Of a DNA stretch of 64,000 nt, positions 48,122 to 57,295 are shown piece by piece. A model generated the notes under the pieces. That model worked only from the letters and a program-made list of their open reading frames with translations, was not told where the DNA came from and made no database searches. The translations under genes and the position numbers were made by a program. Numbering within the stretch: the first letter of the stretch is position 1; each line of letters opens with the position of its first letter. This DNA is from Gammaproteobacteria bacterium (GTDB lineage Bacteria; Pseudomonadota; Gammaproteobacteria; Steroidobacterales; Steroidobacteraceae): positions 62,001 through 126,000 of the forward strand of contig JADJHU010000005.1 of the NCBI GenBank assembly GCA_016707425.1, in the 5' to 3' direction.

Positions 48122-48883
48122 ATGCGACGCCCGATCGTTGCCGGAAACTGGAAGATGTATGGGTCGCGCGCGGAGAATGCGCGGCTCATTGCCGATCTGC
48201 TCGCAGGCCTGCCGGCACAGCCCGCAGCCGAGTGTGTGGTGTGCCCGCCGTTCGTATATCTGCAGGAGGTGGGGCGGCTGCTGCGCGACTCGGGCGTCGG
48301 GCTTGGCGCACAGGACGTCGGTGCCGAGACACAGGGCGCCTATACGGGCGAGGTGTCCGCCGCCATGCTGAAAGACATCGGCTGCACGCAGGTGATCGTC
48401 GGGCACTCCGAGCGCCGCGGGCTCTATGGCGAGGGTGACACGCTGATCGCTCGCAAATTCTCAGCGGCGCAGTCGAAGGGCCTCAGGCCGATCCTCTGTG
48501 TCGGTGAGCAGCTCGCCGAACGCGAGAGCGGCCGCACGCATGAGGTCGTGGGGGCCCAGCTCGATGCAGTTCTGCAGCTCTGCGGTGCCGGGGCTTTCGG
48601 CCAGGCCGTGATCGCCTACGAACCGGTGTGGGCCATCGGCACAGGGCGCAATGCCACGCCTGAGCAGGCCCAGGATGTGCACGCGTTCATCCGCGGGCGG
48701 GTCGCTGCGCAGGATGCTAGAATTGCTGCGGCCCTGCGGATCCTGTACGGCGGTAGTGTCAAGGCGGGCAACGCGGCCGAGCTTTTTGCCATGCCCGATG
48801 TGGATGGCGGTCTGATCGGCGGTGCTTCGCTGAAGGCCGACGAGTTCCTGGCCATCCTCGGCGCGGCCCGCCGTCGCGATTGA
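48122..48883 (+). CDS. tpiA: Triosephosphate isomerase
   Basis: Interconverts dihydroxyacetone phosphate and glyceraldehyde-3-phosphate. 253 aa from ATG 48122 (MRRPIVAGNWKMYGS). Catalytic Lys in AGNWKMYG, His in IVGHSERR, Glu in AYEPVWAIGTG. GTG 48110 closer to GGGAG is an alternative start adding four residues. secG follows after 12 bases. Confidence 0.96.
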   Translation: MRRPIVAGNWKMYGSRAENARLIADLLAGLPAQPAAECVVCPPFVYLQEVGRLLRDSGVGLGAQDVGAETQGAYTGEVSAAMLKDIGCTQVIVGHSERRGLYGEGDTLIARKFSAAQSKGLRPILCVGEQLAERESGRTHEVVGAQLDAVLQLCGAGAFGQAVIAYEPVWAIGTGRNATPEQAQDVHAFIRGRVAAQDARIAAALRILYGGSVKAGNAAELFAMPDVDGGLIGGASLKADEFLAILGAARRRD

Positions 48884-48895
48884 CGGAAAGAGCGC

Positions 48896-49291
48896 ATGCA
48901 TACATTCCTGATGATCGTCCAGGTGTTCTCGTCAGCGGGCATCGTGGCGCTCGTTCTGCTTCAGCGCGGGAAGGGTGCCGATGCGGGTGCCGGTTTCGGT
49001 TCTGGAGCGTCGGGCACTGTGTTTGGCGCGCGCGGTGCGCGTACGGCACTGTCGCGGGCGACCGCAGTGCTGGCTGCGGTTTTCATGGTCAACAGTCTGG
49101 CGCTGGCATACATGGGAACGAGGCAGGAGGCCGCACCTGCTTCGCGCCTCGATCTCCTGGGCGGAGATCATGCCGGCGACCATACGGGGAGCGCCCCGCC
49201 GGCGGGGCAGGAACTGCCAAAGGGTGCTGAAGCGCCCGCGCCCGCAGGGGCTGCGCCGCACGATGGCGCGTCGTCTCCGTCGAACCATTGA
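48896..49291 (+). CDS. secG: Preprotein translocase subunit SecG
   Basis: Accessory subunit of the SecYEG channel. 131 aa with two membrane helices (TFLMIVQVFSSAGIVALVLL; TAVLAAVFMVNSLALAYM) flanking the conserved QRGKGADAGAGFGSGASGTV loop. The C-terminal 55 residues are Pro/Ala/Gly-rich and disordered, longer than in E. coli. Completes the tpiA-secG-tRNA-Leu cluster. Confidence 0.95.
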   Translation: MHTFLMIVQVFSSAGIVALVLLQRGKGADAGAGFGSGASGTVFGARGARTALSRATAVLAAVFMVNSLALAYMGTRQEAAPASRLDLLGGDHAGDHTGSAPPAGQELPKGAEAPAPAGAAPHDGASSPSNH

Positions 49292-49341
49292 GCGCCGGGA
49301 TGCACCGATCAGGGCGTGTGCAGGTTGATTTCGATCATTGT

Positions 49342-49426
49342 GCCGACGTGGTGGAATTGGTAGACACACTAGCTTGAGGGGCTAGCGCCGCGAGGCGTGT
49401 CGGTTCGAATCCGACCGTCGGCACCA
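49342..49426 (+). tRNA. tRNA-Leu (GAG anticodon)
   Basis: Acceptor GCCGACG pairs with CGTCGGC, then A and encoded CCA. Anticodon arm CTAGC-TTGAGGG-GCTAG with GAG; class II variable arm; T-arm TCGGTTCGAATCCGA. 85 bases. Sits between secG and the complex I genes, as expected. Confidence 0.97.
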
Positions 49427-49435
49427 AAACCTTCT

Positions 49436-49443
49436 GATACAAT
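49436..49443 (+). promoter_or_regulatory. Possible extended -10 promoter before the nuo genes
   Basis: TGATACAAT (TG at 49435-49436, TACAAT at 49438-49443) is a good extended -10. Its -35 would fall inside tRNA-Leu and does not match well. It could drive nuo transcription, starting near 49450. The following 100 bases include a T6 run and no further element I can name. Confidence 0.35.
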
Positions 49444-49555
49444 GCGCGCCGCTTTTTTGCACGGGGGCAGATCCGTGTCGTGCGGCGTCCACGGAGCTGT
49501 CCCCCTTTCCTGACGGACATCTGAGTGCGGGTTCGACGCCTTCGAGGACACGCGC

Positions 49556-49753
49556 ATGAAGTTCGACGTGCGCTATTACCTCGTGGCGATCCTTTTCATC
49601 GTCTTCGATCTGGAGATCGCCTTCCTCTTCCCGTGGGCGGTGGCGCTCGGTGGCATCGGAGGCTTCGGACTGATTGCCATGGCCATTTTCCTCACGATCC
49701 TCACGGTCGGCTTCATCTACGAGTGGAAGAAAGGGGCGCTCGAGTGGGACTAG
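49556..49753 (+). CDS. nuoA: NADH-quinone oxidoreductase subunit A, lacking its N-terminal third
   Basis: Membrane subunit of complex I. The frame encodes the conserved ECGFDAFED segment (from 49523) and the second and third helices (YYLVAILFIVFDLEIAFLFP; GFGLIAMAIFLTILTVGFIY) ending EWKKGALEWD. A full NuoA has about 40 further N-terminal residues with helix 1. Here an in-frame TGA at 49511 closes the frame just before ECGF, and tRNA-Leu ends only 85 bases earlier, leaving no room. The first usable start is ATG 49556 with GAGGA 8 bases upstream (65 aa). Likely a deletion or misassembly. nuoB overlaps by 10 bases. Confidence 0.85.
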   Translation: MKFDVRYYLVAILFIVFDLEIAFLFPWAVALGGIGGFGLIAMAIFLTILTVGFIYEWKKGALEWD

Positions 49754-50238
49754 ACGACGCCCCGGGTCTCGAGGGCTTCCAGGAGCGGGGCTTTGCGACG
49801 GCGCAGCTCGATGCACTCGTCAACTGGGCGCGCACGGGCTCACTCTGGCCCGTCACCTTCGGGCTGGCCTGCTGCGCCGTCGAGATGATGCACGCGAGCG
49901 CCTCGCGCTACGACCTCGACCGCTTCGGCGTCATCTACCGGCCGAGCCCGCGGCAGTCGGACGTCATGATCGTGGCGGGCACGCTGGTCAACAAGATGGC
50001 GCCGGCGCTGCGCAAGGTCTACGACCAGATGGCCGAGCCGCGCTGGGTCATCTCGATGGGCTCCTGCGCCAACGGTGGCGGTTATTACCACTATTCTTAT
50101 TCTGTCGTGCGCGGCTGCGACCGGATCGTACCGGTGGATGTGTACGTGCCGGGCTGCCCGCCTTCGGCCGAGGCGCTGGTCTACGGGATCATCCAGCTTC
50201 AGAAGAAGATCGCGCGCACCAGCCCGCTGACGCGCTAG
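49744..50238 (+). CDS. nuoB: NADH-quinone oxidoreductase subunit B
   Basis: Carries cluster N2, the last electron carrier before quinone. 164 aa from GTG 49744. Cysteines of N2 are visible in GLACCAVEMM, ISMGSCANGGGYYHY and YVPGCPPSAEAL. The GTG lies inside the end of nuoA (10-base overlap), as expected for this operon. Peripheral arm, membrane side. Confidence 0.97.
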   Translation: MGLDDAPGLEGFQERGFATAQLDALVNWARTGSLWPVTFGLACCAVEMMHASASRYDLDRFGVIYRPSPRQSDVMIVAGTLVNKMAPALRKVYDQMAEPRWVISMGSCANGGGYYHYSYSVVRGCDRIVPVDVYVPGCPPSAEALVYGIIQLQKKIARTSPLTR

Positions 50239-50251
50239 AGGCAAGGGATAC

Positions 50252-50956
50252 GTGAGCGAGAGAATCGAGGCACTGGCCCGGAAGATCGACGCGCGTCTGG
50301 CGGGACACCTGCAGCGTGCGCCCTCGCTGGACGGCGAGCTGGCCTATGACGTCGAAGCTCCGGCGCTGCTGGACGTCGCAAGAGATCTGCGGGATTCGCC
50401 GGAGCTGCACTTCGACATGCTGATCGACGTAGCCGGCGTGGACTACCTGCTGTACGGCCAGTCCGAGTGGCAGGGATATCCGGCCACGGCCACCGGTTTC
50501 GGCCGCGGCGTGATGCGCGACGATGCGCCCGCGACCGGGGAGTCGGGGCGCCGCTTCGGGGTGACCTACCATCTGCTGTCGATCACGCACAACGAGCGCC
50601 TGCGGCTGCGCACGCGGTGCGCGAGCAGCGAGGAGCCCATGGTGGATTCGGTCGTGAGTGTCTGGCCGGCAGCCGACTGGTTCGAGCGCGAGGCCTTCGA
50701 TCTCTTCGGCATCATGTTCCAGGGCCACCCGGACCTGCGGCGTATCCTCACGGATTACGGCTTCATCGGTCATCCGTTCCGCAAGGACTTCCCGCTCATC
50801 GGCAATGTCGAGGTGCGCTACGACGCGGAGAAACGCCGGGTCGTCTACGAGCCGGTGAGTATCGTGCCGCGTGTCCAGGTGCCCAGGATCATCCGTGAGG
50901 ACAACCGCAGCGATCCCGAGCTTGCACGCCGCAGGCCAGGGGAGATGAGCCGGTGA
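50252..50956 (+). CDS. nuoC: NADH-quinone oxidoreductase subunit C
   Basis: Peripheral-arm subunit of 30 kDa type. 234 aa from GTG 50252. Signature ADWFEREAFDLFGIMFQGHPDLRRIL followed by DYGFIGHPFRKDFPL. nuoC and nuoD are separate here, unlike the fused nuoCD of enterobacteria. Overlaps nuoD (GTGA). Confidence 0.97.
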   Translation: MSERIEALARKIDARLAGHLQRAPSLDGELAYDVEAPALLDVARDLRDSPELHFDMLIDVAGVDYLLYGQSEWQGYPATATGFGRGVMRDDAPATGESGRRFGVTYHLLSITHNERLRLRTRCASSEEPMVDSVVSVWPAADWFEREAFDLFGIMFQGHPDLRRILTDYGFIGHPFRKDFPLIGNVEVRYDAEKRRVVYEPVSIVPRVQVPRIIREDNRSDPELARRRPGEMSR

Positions 50957-52233
50957 GCGGGAGCGGTGAGGGGTCTGCAATCCACGAGATCCGCAACTTC
51001 ACGATGAACTTCGGCCCGCAGCATCCGGCTGCGCACGGCGTGCTGCGCCTCATCCTCGAGATGGACGGCGAGGTCATCGTCAAGGCCGATCCGCACGTCG
51101 GGCTCCTGCACCGTGGCACGGAGAAGCTTGCGGAGAGCAAGCCCTACAGCCAGTCGATCGGCTACATGGACCGGCTCGACTACGTGTCCATGATGTGCAA
51201 CGAGCACGCCTACGTGATGGCCATCGAGCAGCTGCTCGGGATCACGCCGCCGGTGCGCGCGCTCTACATCCGTACGATGTTCGACGAGATCACCCGCCTC
51301 CTGAACCACCTGATGTGGCTCGGCGCGCACGGCCTCGACATCGGTGCGCTCACCGTCTTCCTGTACTGCTTCCGGTGGCGCGAAGACCTCATGGACATGT
51401 ACGAGGCAGTCTCCGGCACGCGCATGCATGCCACCTATTACCGCCCCGGCGGCGTGCACCGCGATCTCCCGGAGACCATGCCGAGACACCAGCCCTCCAG
51501 GTTCCGCTCGAAGAAGGATCTGGAGCGGCTGAACCAGGGGCGCGAGGGCTCACTGCTCGACTTCGTCGGGCACTTTGCGGAGCGGTTTCCCGCGGGGCTC
51601 GACGAGATCGAAGTCCTGCTCACGGACAACCGCATCTGGAAACAGCGCACGGTGAACATCGGCGTGGTGTCGCCGGAACGGGCGATTGCGCTGGGCTTTT
51701 CGGGGCCCATGCTGCGCGGTTCAGGCGTGGCCTGGGATCTGCGCAAGAAGCAGCCCTATGCGGTCTACGACCGGGTCGAGTTCGACATTCCGGTCGGTGT
51801 GAACGGGGACTGCTACGACCGCTATCTGGTGCGGGTGGCCGAGATGCGCCAGTCCGTGCACATCATCCGCCAGTGCATCGACTGGCTGCGCGTCAACCCG
51901 GGGCCCGTCGGTCTCGAAAACTCCAAGGTCCGCCCGCCACGCCGCGAGGTAATGAAACGCGACATGGAGTCCCTGATCCACCACTTCAAGCTCTTCACCG
52001 AGGGTTACTGCGTGCCGGAGGGTGAGACCTACGCGGCGGTCGAGGCGCCGAAGGGCGAGCTCGGCGTGTATCTGGTGTCGGACGGCGCCAACAAGCCCTA
52101 TCGCATGAAGGTGCGCGCTCCGGGGTTCCCGCACCTCGCGGCGCTTGACGAGATGGTGCGCGGTCACATGCTCCCGGACGTGGTGGCGATGATCGGTACA
52201 CAGGACATCGTTTTCGGGGAGATCGATCGCTGA
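50953..52233 (+). CDS. nuoD: NADH-quinone oxidoreductase subunit D
   Basis: 49-kDa subunit, forms the quinone pocket with NuoB. 426 aa from GTG 50953. Motifs NFGPQHPAAHGVLRL, DPHVGLLHRGTEKLAE, YMDRLDYVSMMCNEHAY, and the C-terminal end MIGTQDIVFGEIDR. Separate from nuoC. Overlaps nuoE by one base. Confidence 0.98.
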   Translation: MSGSGEGSAIHEIRNFTMNFGPQHPAAHGVLRLILEMDGEVIVKADPHVGLLHRGTEKLAESKPYSQSIGYMDRLDYVSMMCNEHAYVMAIEQLLGITPPVRALYIRTMFDEITRLLNHLMWLGAHGLDIGALTVFLYCFRWREDLMDMYEAVSGTRMHATYYRPGGVHRDLPETMPRHQPSRFRSKKDLERLNQGREGSLLDFVGHFAERFPAGLDEIEVLLTDNRIWKQRTVNIGVVSPERAIALGFSGPMLRGSGVAWDLRKKQPYAVYDRVEFDIPVGVNGDCYDRYLVRVAEMRQSVHIIRQCIDWLRVNPGPVGLENSKVRPPRREVMKRDMESLIHHFKLFTEGYCVPEGETYAAVEAPKGELGVYLVSDGANKPYRMKVRAPGFPHLAALDEMVRGHMLPDVVAMIGTQDIVFGEIDR

Positions 52234-52736
52234 TGAACGCCGAGAGCCCGAAAGCAGGCCTGCTGAGCGAGCATACGCGCCGGGAGATCGATCACTGGGT
52301 GGGGAAGTTCCCCGCGGGGCGGCAGCGTTCCGCGGTACTCGCGGCGCTGCGTGCCGTGCAGGAGGAGAACCAGGGTTTTCTGTCTCCGGAGCTCATGGAT
52401 GCGGTGGCGGAGTACCTGCGCCTGCCGCCGATCCAGGTGTACGAGGTGGCGACCTTCTACTCGATGTTCGAAACCCGTCCCTGCGGGCGACATCATGTGA
52501 GCGTCTGCACGAACATCTGCTGCATGCTGCGCGGCGGGGAAGAGATCCTCGCGCACGTCGAGAAGAAGCTCGGGATCAAGGTCGGGGACAGCACGCCCGA
52601 CGGACGCATCTTCCTCAAGAAGGAAGAGGAATGTCTCGCGGCCTGCACGGGTGCGCCGATGATGATGGTGGACCATGCCTATCATGAGCACCTGACCCCG
52701 GAGATCGTGGACCGCATCCTGGACGGGCTGAAATGA
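52233..52736 (+). CDS. nuoE: NADH-quinone oxidoreductase subunit E
   Basis: 24-kDa subunit with the [2Fe-2S] cluster N1a. 167 aa thioredoxin-like protein. Cluster Cys pairs in SVCTNICCMLRGG and EECLAACTGAPMMMV. N-terminal helical part KSAVLAALRAVQEENQGF-like (here RSAVLAALRAVQEENQGFLS). ATG 52233 shares a base with the nuoD stop. Confidence 0.97.
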   Translation: MNAESPKAGLLSEHTRREIDHWVGKFPAGRQRSAVLAALRAVQEENQGFLSPELMDAVAEYLRLPPIQVYEVATFYSMFETRPCGRHHVSVCTNICCMLRGGEEILAHVEKKLGIKVGDSTPDGRIFLKKEEECLAACTGAPMMMVDHAYHEHLTPEIVDRILDGLK

Positions 52737-54049
52737 GCGCCGCGGACTGGCAGTCGAAGATGAACCTTACGGTGTTCGAGCCGCTGAAGCTCGAACGCTC
52801 ATGGACGCTCGAAGCCTACCGCAGCATTGGCGGCTACGAGGTCTGGGAGCGCATCCTGCGCGAAAAGACTCCGCGCGAGGAGATCATCGAGCAGGTCAAG
52901 GCGTCCGGGCTGCGCGGCCGTGGCGGCGCGGGTTTTCCCGTAGGCGTGAAGTGGGGCTTCATGCCGCGCAGCTCTCCGATCCAGAAGTACGCGGTCTGCA
53001 ATTCCGACGAGAGCGAGCCGGGCACCTGTCACGATCGCGACATCCTGCGCTACAACCCGCATTCGCTGATCGAGGGCATGGCGATCGGTGGCTACGCGAT
53101 GGGTGCGACGGTCGGCTACAACTACATCCGTGGCGAGTTCCTCGCCGAGCCGGTGCCGCGTTTCGAAGCGGCGCTCGAGGAGGCCTATGCCGCAGGGCTC
53201 CTCGGTCGCAACATCGGCGGCTCCGGCATCGACTTCGAACTCCACACCTTCGTGGGTGCCGGGGCCTACATCTGCGGCGAGGAAACCGCGCTGCTCGAAT
53301 CGCTCGAAGGCAAGCAGGGCAAGCCGCGCTTCAAGCCGCCGTTCCCGGCTGGCTTCGGCCTCTATGGCGCGCCGACGACGATCAACAACACGCAGAGCTT
53401 CGCCTCGGTGCCGACGATCCTGCGCAAGGGCCCACAGTGGTTCGCGGGACTCGGTGTGCCGAATTCCGCGGGCACCGTCATCTTCTCGGTCTCCGGGCAC
53501 GTGCAGAAGCCCGGCAATTACGAGCTGCCGCTCGGCATTCCCTTCACGGATCTGCTGGAGATCGCCGGCGGTGTGTGGAAGGGCCGGCGTCTCAAGGCCG
53601 TGATCCCCGGGGGCTCGTCGGTGCCCGTGGTGCCGGCCGGGACGATGCTGAAGCTGAACATGGATTTCGATTCGCTGCGCGGCGCGGGCAGCGCCGTGGG
53701 TTCGGCGGCGGTCATCGTCATGGACGAGACCACGTGCATGGTGAAGGTGCTCGAGCGCCTGTCGCGCTTCTACTACTCCGAGTCGTGCGGCCAGTGCACG
53801 CCGTGCCGCGAAGGCACGGGCTGGCTCAGCCGCATGCTGAGGCGGATCCTGGCCGGGCAGGGGAGGCCGCAGGACATCGACCGGCTCGTCGATGTGGCCA
53901 ACCACATCGAAGGCCACACGATCTGTGCGTTCGGTGACGCGGCGGCGTGGCCGGTACAGAGCTTCATCAAGCACTACCGCCACGAGTTCGAGTACATGAT
54001 CGAGAACGGCGGTCGCAGCATCGTCGAGGAGCAGCGGCAGGTAGCCTGA
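52733..54049 (+). CDS. nuoF: NADH-quinone oxidoreductase subunit F (NADH/FMN-binding)
   Basis: 51-kDa subunit that oxidises NADH. 438 aa. FMN/NADH site GLRGRGGAGFPVGVKWGF and VCNSDESEPGTCHDRDI; GAGAYICGEETALLESLEG; [4Fe-4S] cluster N3 Cys in SESCGQCTPCREGTGW plus a later Cys (HTICAFGDAA). ATGA overlap with nuoE, one-base overlap with nuoG. Confidence 0.98.
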   Translation: MSAADWQSKMNLTVFEPLKLERSWTLEAYRSIGGYEVWERILREKTPREEIIEQVKASGLRGRGGAGFPVGVKWGFMPRSSPIQKYAVCNSDESEPGTCHDRDILRYNPHSLIEGMAIGGYAMGATVGYNYIRGEFLAEPVPRFEAALEEAYAAGLLGRNIGGSGIDFELHTFVGAGAYICGEETALLESLEGKQGKPRFKPPFPAGFGLYGAPTTINNTQSFASVPTILRKGPQWFAGLGVPNSAGTVIFSVSGHVQKPGNYELPLGIPFTDLLEIAGGVWKGRRLKAVIPGGSSVPVVPAGTMLKLNMDFDSLRGAGSAVGSAAVIVMDETTCMVKVLERLSRFYYSESCGQCTPCREGTGWLSRMLRRILAGQGRPQDIDRLVDVANHIEGHTICAFGDAAAWPVQSFIKHYRHEFEYMIENGGRSIVEEQRQVA

Positions 54050-56214
54050 TGAGCCAGGAATTCGTCAACATCGAGGTCGATGGGGTGCCGCTCAAGGCTC
54101 CGAAGGGCGAGATGATCATCCGTGTGACGGATGCCAACGGCTTTTACGTGCCGCGCTTCTGCTACCACGAGAAGCTTTCGGTGGCCGCCAACTGCCGCAT
54201 GTGTCTCGTGGAGGTCGAGAAAGCCCCGAAGCCGCTGCCGGCCTGCGCGACGCCGGTCGCCGAGGGCATGAAGATCTTCACGAAGTCGGCGAGGGCGGTG
54301 GATGCGCAGCAGGCGACGATGGAATTCCTGCTGATCAATCACCCGCTCGACTGCCCGATCTGCGACCAGGGTGGCGAGTGCGAGCTGCAGGACCTTTCGA
54401 TGGGCTACGGGCGCGACATCGCCCGCTTCGCCGAGAGCAAGCGGGTCGTGAAGGACAAGAACATCGGGCCGCTGATCGCCACGGACATGACCCGATGCAT
54501 CCACTGCACGCGCTGCATCCGGTTCGGGCAGGAGGTCGCCGGGATCCAGGAGCTCGGTACCACGTCGCGTGGCGACCGCATGACCGTCGGGACCTACATC
54601 GAGCGCTCGGTGAATCATGAGCTCTCGGGCAATGTGATCGATCTCTGTCCCGTGGGAGCGCTGATCGACAAGAGTTACCGTTACCGTGCCCGTGGCTGGG
54701 AAATGACCGCGCATCCCTCGGTCTCGCCGCACGACGGCATCGGCACCAACATCATGCTGCACGTGCGCCGCGGGCGCGTCATGCGCGTGGTGCCGCGCAG
54801 GAATGAGGCGATCAACGAGACCTGGATCGCGGACCGTGATCGCTATGGCTACGAGGGGCTCTACAGCGCAGACCGGCTCAGCGCTCCGGCGATCCGCGAG
54901 GGCGGGGGGTGGCGCACGACAGACTGGGAGACCGCCCTCACTGCCGCCGCCGAGGGACTGAAGCGGACCGCCCGCTCGCTCGGCGCACTCGCCAGTGCCA
55001 CGGCGACCCTCGAAGAGCTCTACCTCGTGCAGCGGCTGGCGCGCGCGCTGGGCTCCCCGCACGTCGATCATCGGCTGCGGCAGCACGACTTCCGCGATGC
55101 GGCGGGCGATCCCCTGCATCCGGGGCTCGGCCTCGGGCTTGCGGATGTCGAACAGCTCGACGGGCTGCTCGTGGTGGGCTCGAACCTGCGCCGCGAGCTT
55201 CCCCTGCTCGCTCATCGGGTGCGGAAAGCCGTCGTGCGGCATGGCGCCAGGGTCGCTTTCCTCAATCCGGCGAAATTCGATTATCTGTTCCCGGTGGCGG
55301 GGTACCTCACGGCGCCCGTGGCCGGTCTGGTCGGCGAGCTTGCGGCCGTGCTGGCCGCTGCCGCGGAGCAGGGCACGCAGCTGCCCGATGCCGTCGCGGA
55401 GATCGTGCGTGGCGCCCGCCCGAAGGACGCCCATCGCGAGCTGCTCGCGGCGCTCACCACGGGCAAGCGCCGCGCGATCTGGCTCGGTGCGCTCGCGCTG
55501 CGTCATCCCGCATATGCGGATCTGCGTGCCCTCGCGGCCGTGCTCGCGCAGCTGACGGGGGCGACGCTGGGCCTTCTCGCCGAGGGTGGCAATGCGGTCG
55601 GTGCGTGGCTCGCGGGCGCAGTGCCGCATCGTGAATCCGGAGGCCGGGCGGTGCCGCAGGTCGGACACAATGCACGGGAGATGCTCGAGCGGCCGCTGGC
55701 CGGGTATCTGCTGTTCGGGGCGCTCGAACCCTGGGCGGACTCCTCGTGTGACGCCGCGCTCTCGTCGCTCGGGGCAGCGGACTTCGTCGTGGCGGCGACA
55801 CCCTATGTGAGCGAGACCCTGCGTCAGGTGGCGCACGTCCTGTTGCCGATCGGCAGCTTCGTGGAGACGTCGGGCACATTCGTGAACCTGGAAGGGCGCT
55901 GGCAGAGCTTTACGGGCGCTGCCGCCCCGCCGGGCGAGGCGCGCCCGGGCTGGAAGGTCCTGCGCGTGCTCGGCAATCTCGTCGAGGCACGAGGTTTCGA
56001 GTACCAGTCCTCAGAAGATGTGCGCGAGGAGCTGAGACAGCTCTGCGCGGGCGCCGCGGCGGGCGCGCCAGGAGCGACGCACCGTGTCGTTCCGTCATCC
56101 GGGGCTCTGCCGGGCGTCGTGGACGTCCCGATGTACCAGACGGACGCCATGCTGCGCCGCGCCTATTCCCTGCAGATGACCGCAGATGGCCGCACGCCGG
56201 CCGTGGTGTATTGA
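54049..56214 (+). CDS. nuoG: NADH-quinone oxidoreductase subunit G
   Basis: 75-kDa subunit carrying several Fe-S clusters. 721 aa from ATG 54049 (MSQEFVNIEVDG). [2Fe-2S] Cys in RFCYHEKLSVAANCRMCLVE; His/Cys site HPLDCPICDQGGECELQD; [4Fe-4S] site RCIHCTRCIRFGQEV; molybdopterin-oxidoreductase-like C-terminal domain without cofactor. Shorter than enterobacterial NuoG (about 900 aa) but usual for this operon type. Confidence 0.97.
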   Translation: MSQEFVNIEVDGVPLKAPKGEMIIRVTDANGFYVPRFCYHEKLSVAANCRMCLVEVEKAPKPLPACATPVAEGMKIFTKSARAVDAQQATMEFLLINHPLDCPICDQGGECELQDLSMGYGRDIARFAESKRVVKDKNIGPLIATDMTRCIHCTRCIRFGQEVAGIQELGTTSRGDRMTVGTYIERSVNHELSGNVIDLCPVGALIDKSYRYRARGWEMTAHPSVSPHDGIGTNIMLHVRRGRVMRVVPRRNEAINETWIADRDRYGYEGLYSADRLSAPAIREGGGWRTTDWETALTAAAEGLKRTARSLGALASATATLEELYLVQRLARALGSPHVDHRLRQHDFRDAAGDPLHPGLGLGLADVEQLDGLLVVGSNLRRELPLLAHRVRKAVVRHGARVAFLNPAKFDYLFPVAGYLTAPVAGLVGELAAVLAAAAEQGTQLPDAVAEIVRGARPKDAHRELLAALTTGKRRAIWLGALALRHPAYADLRALAAVLAQLTGATLGLLAEGGNAVGAWLAGAVPHRESGGRAVPQVGHNAREMLERPLAGYLLFGALEPWADSSCDAALSSLGAADFVVAATPYVSETLRQVAHVLLPIGSFVETSGTFVNLEGRWQSFTGAAAPPGEARPGWKVLRVLGNLVEARGFEYQSSEDVREELRQLCAGAAAGAPGATHRVVPSSGALPGVVDVPMYQTDAMLRRAYSLQMTADGRTPAVVY

Positions 56215-56222
56215 GAGGCGCC

Positions 56223-57284
56223 ATGCTGCAGGAACTGACCAACCAGTGGCTCGCGCTGCCGGTCTACGTGCGCTCGACGGCCTGGATCCTCGTGGTCACG
56301 GTGGTGCTCATCGTGAGCGTGGCGCTCATGACGCTCTGGGAGCGCAAGATCCTCGGCTGGATCCAGCTGCGACGCGGGCCGAACCGTGTGCGCATCTTCG
56401 GGCTGGCTCCGGGACTCGGGCAGCCTTTCGCCAACGTGGTGAAGCTCCTCATCAAGGAGGTCGTCATCCCGTCGAAAGCCAACCCGGTGCTGTTCCGCCT
56501 CGCACCGGCCATCGCCCTGATTCCCGCCTTCGCCACCTGGGCGGTCGTCCCGCTGTCGCCCGAACTGGTCATATCCAATATCGATGCCGGGCTCCTGTAC
56601 GTGATGTCGCTCACCTCCGTGGGCATCTACGGCATCATCCTCGCGGGCTGGGCGGCCAATTCCAAATACGCGTTCCTCGGGGCGATGCGCTCGGCGGCGC
56701 AGATGGTGGCCTACGAGATCGCCATGGGTTTTGCGCTCGTCGGTGTGCTCATGGTCGTAGGCAGCCTCAACCTCGGCAAGATCGTGCTGGTCTAGTCTGG
56801 AGGTCTTCTTTACTGGAACGTCTTCTGGCTGCTGCCATTCTTCGTCGTGTATCTCATCGCAGGCGTCGCCGAGACCAATCGTGCGCCCTTCGACGTGGCG
56901 GAGGGTGAGTCGGAAATCGTGGCCGGCTTCCACGTCGAATATTCGGGTGTCGCCTTCGCGATCTTCTTCCTGGCCGAGTACGCCAACATGATCCTCATCT
57001 CGGCGCTGTGCTCGGTGTTCTTCTTCGGCGGATGGCTCAGTCCCTTCGCGGGCCTGCCATCGACGCCGCTCGTCGACATCACCGCGCCGGGCTTCTTCTG
57101 GCTGGGCCTGAAGATCTTCTTCTTCCTGTTTCTCTTCCTGTGGTTCCGGGGCACCTTTCCGCGCTACCGCTACGACCAGATCATGCGCCTGGGCTGGAAG
57201 GTCCTGATTCCCGTGACCCTCGTGTGGATCGCGGTCGAAGGGGTGCTCGCGCACTTCAGGATCGGCCCCTGGTCCGATCTCTGA
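56223..57284 (+). pseudogene. nuoH: NADH-quinone oxidoreductase subunit H, interrupted by an in-frame TAG
   Basis: Membrane subunit at the quinone-channel entrance; 353 codons from ATG 56223. The frame is continuous in phase, with the family segments RRGPNRVRIFGLAPGLGQPFANVVK-type (GPNRVRIFGLAPGLGQP) and VAETNRAPFDVAEGESEIVAGFH, but codon 191 (56793-56795) is TAG, in ...NLGKIVLV-stop-SGGLLYWNVFW. Relatives have Gln there (AQSGGLLYWN), a single C-to-T change. Other genes here end in TAG (nuoA, nuoB, grpE), so TAG is a normal stop. Either a nonsense mutation, a read error, or suppression. Confidence 0.9.
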
Positions 57285-57295
57285 GCGGAGTCGAC

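Noticed and set aside
56223..57284. General TAG recoding (for example to glutamine) as explanation of nuoH
   Set aside because: nuoA, nuoB, grpE and several others end at TAG with normal C-termini, so TAG is a working stop in this genome.
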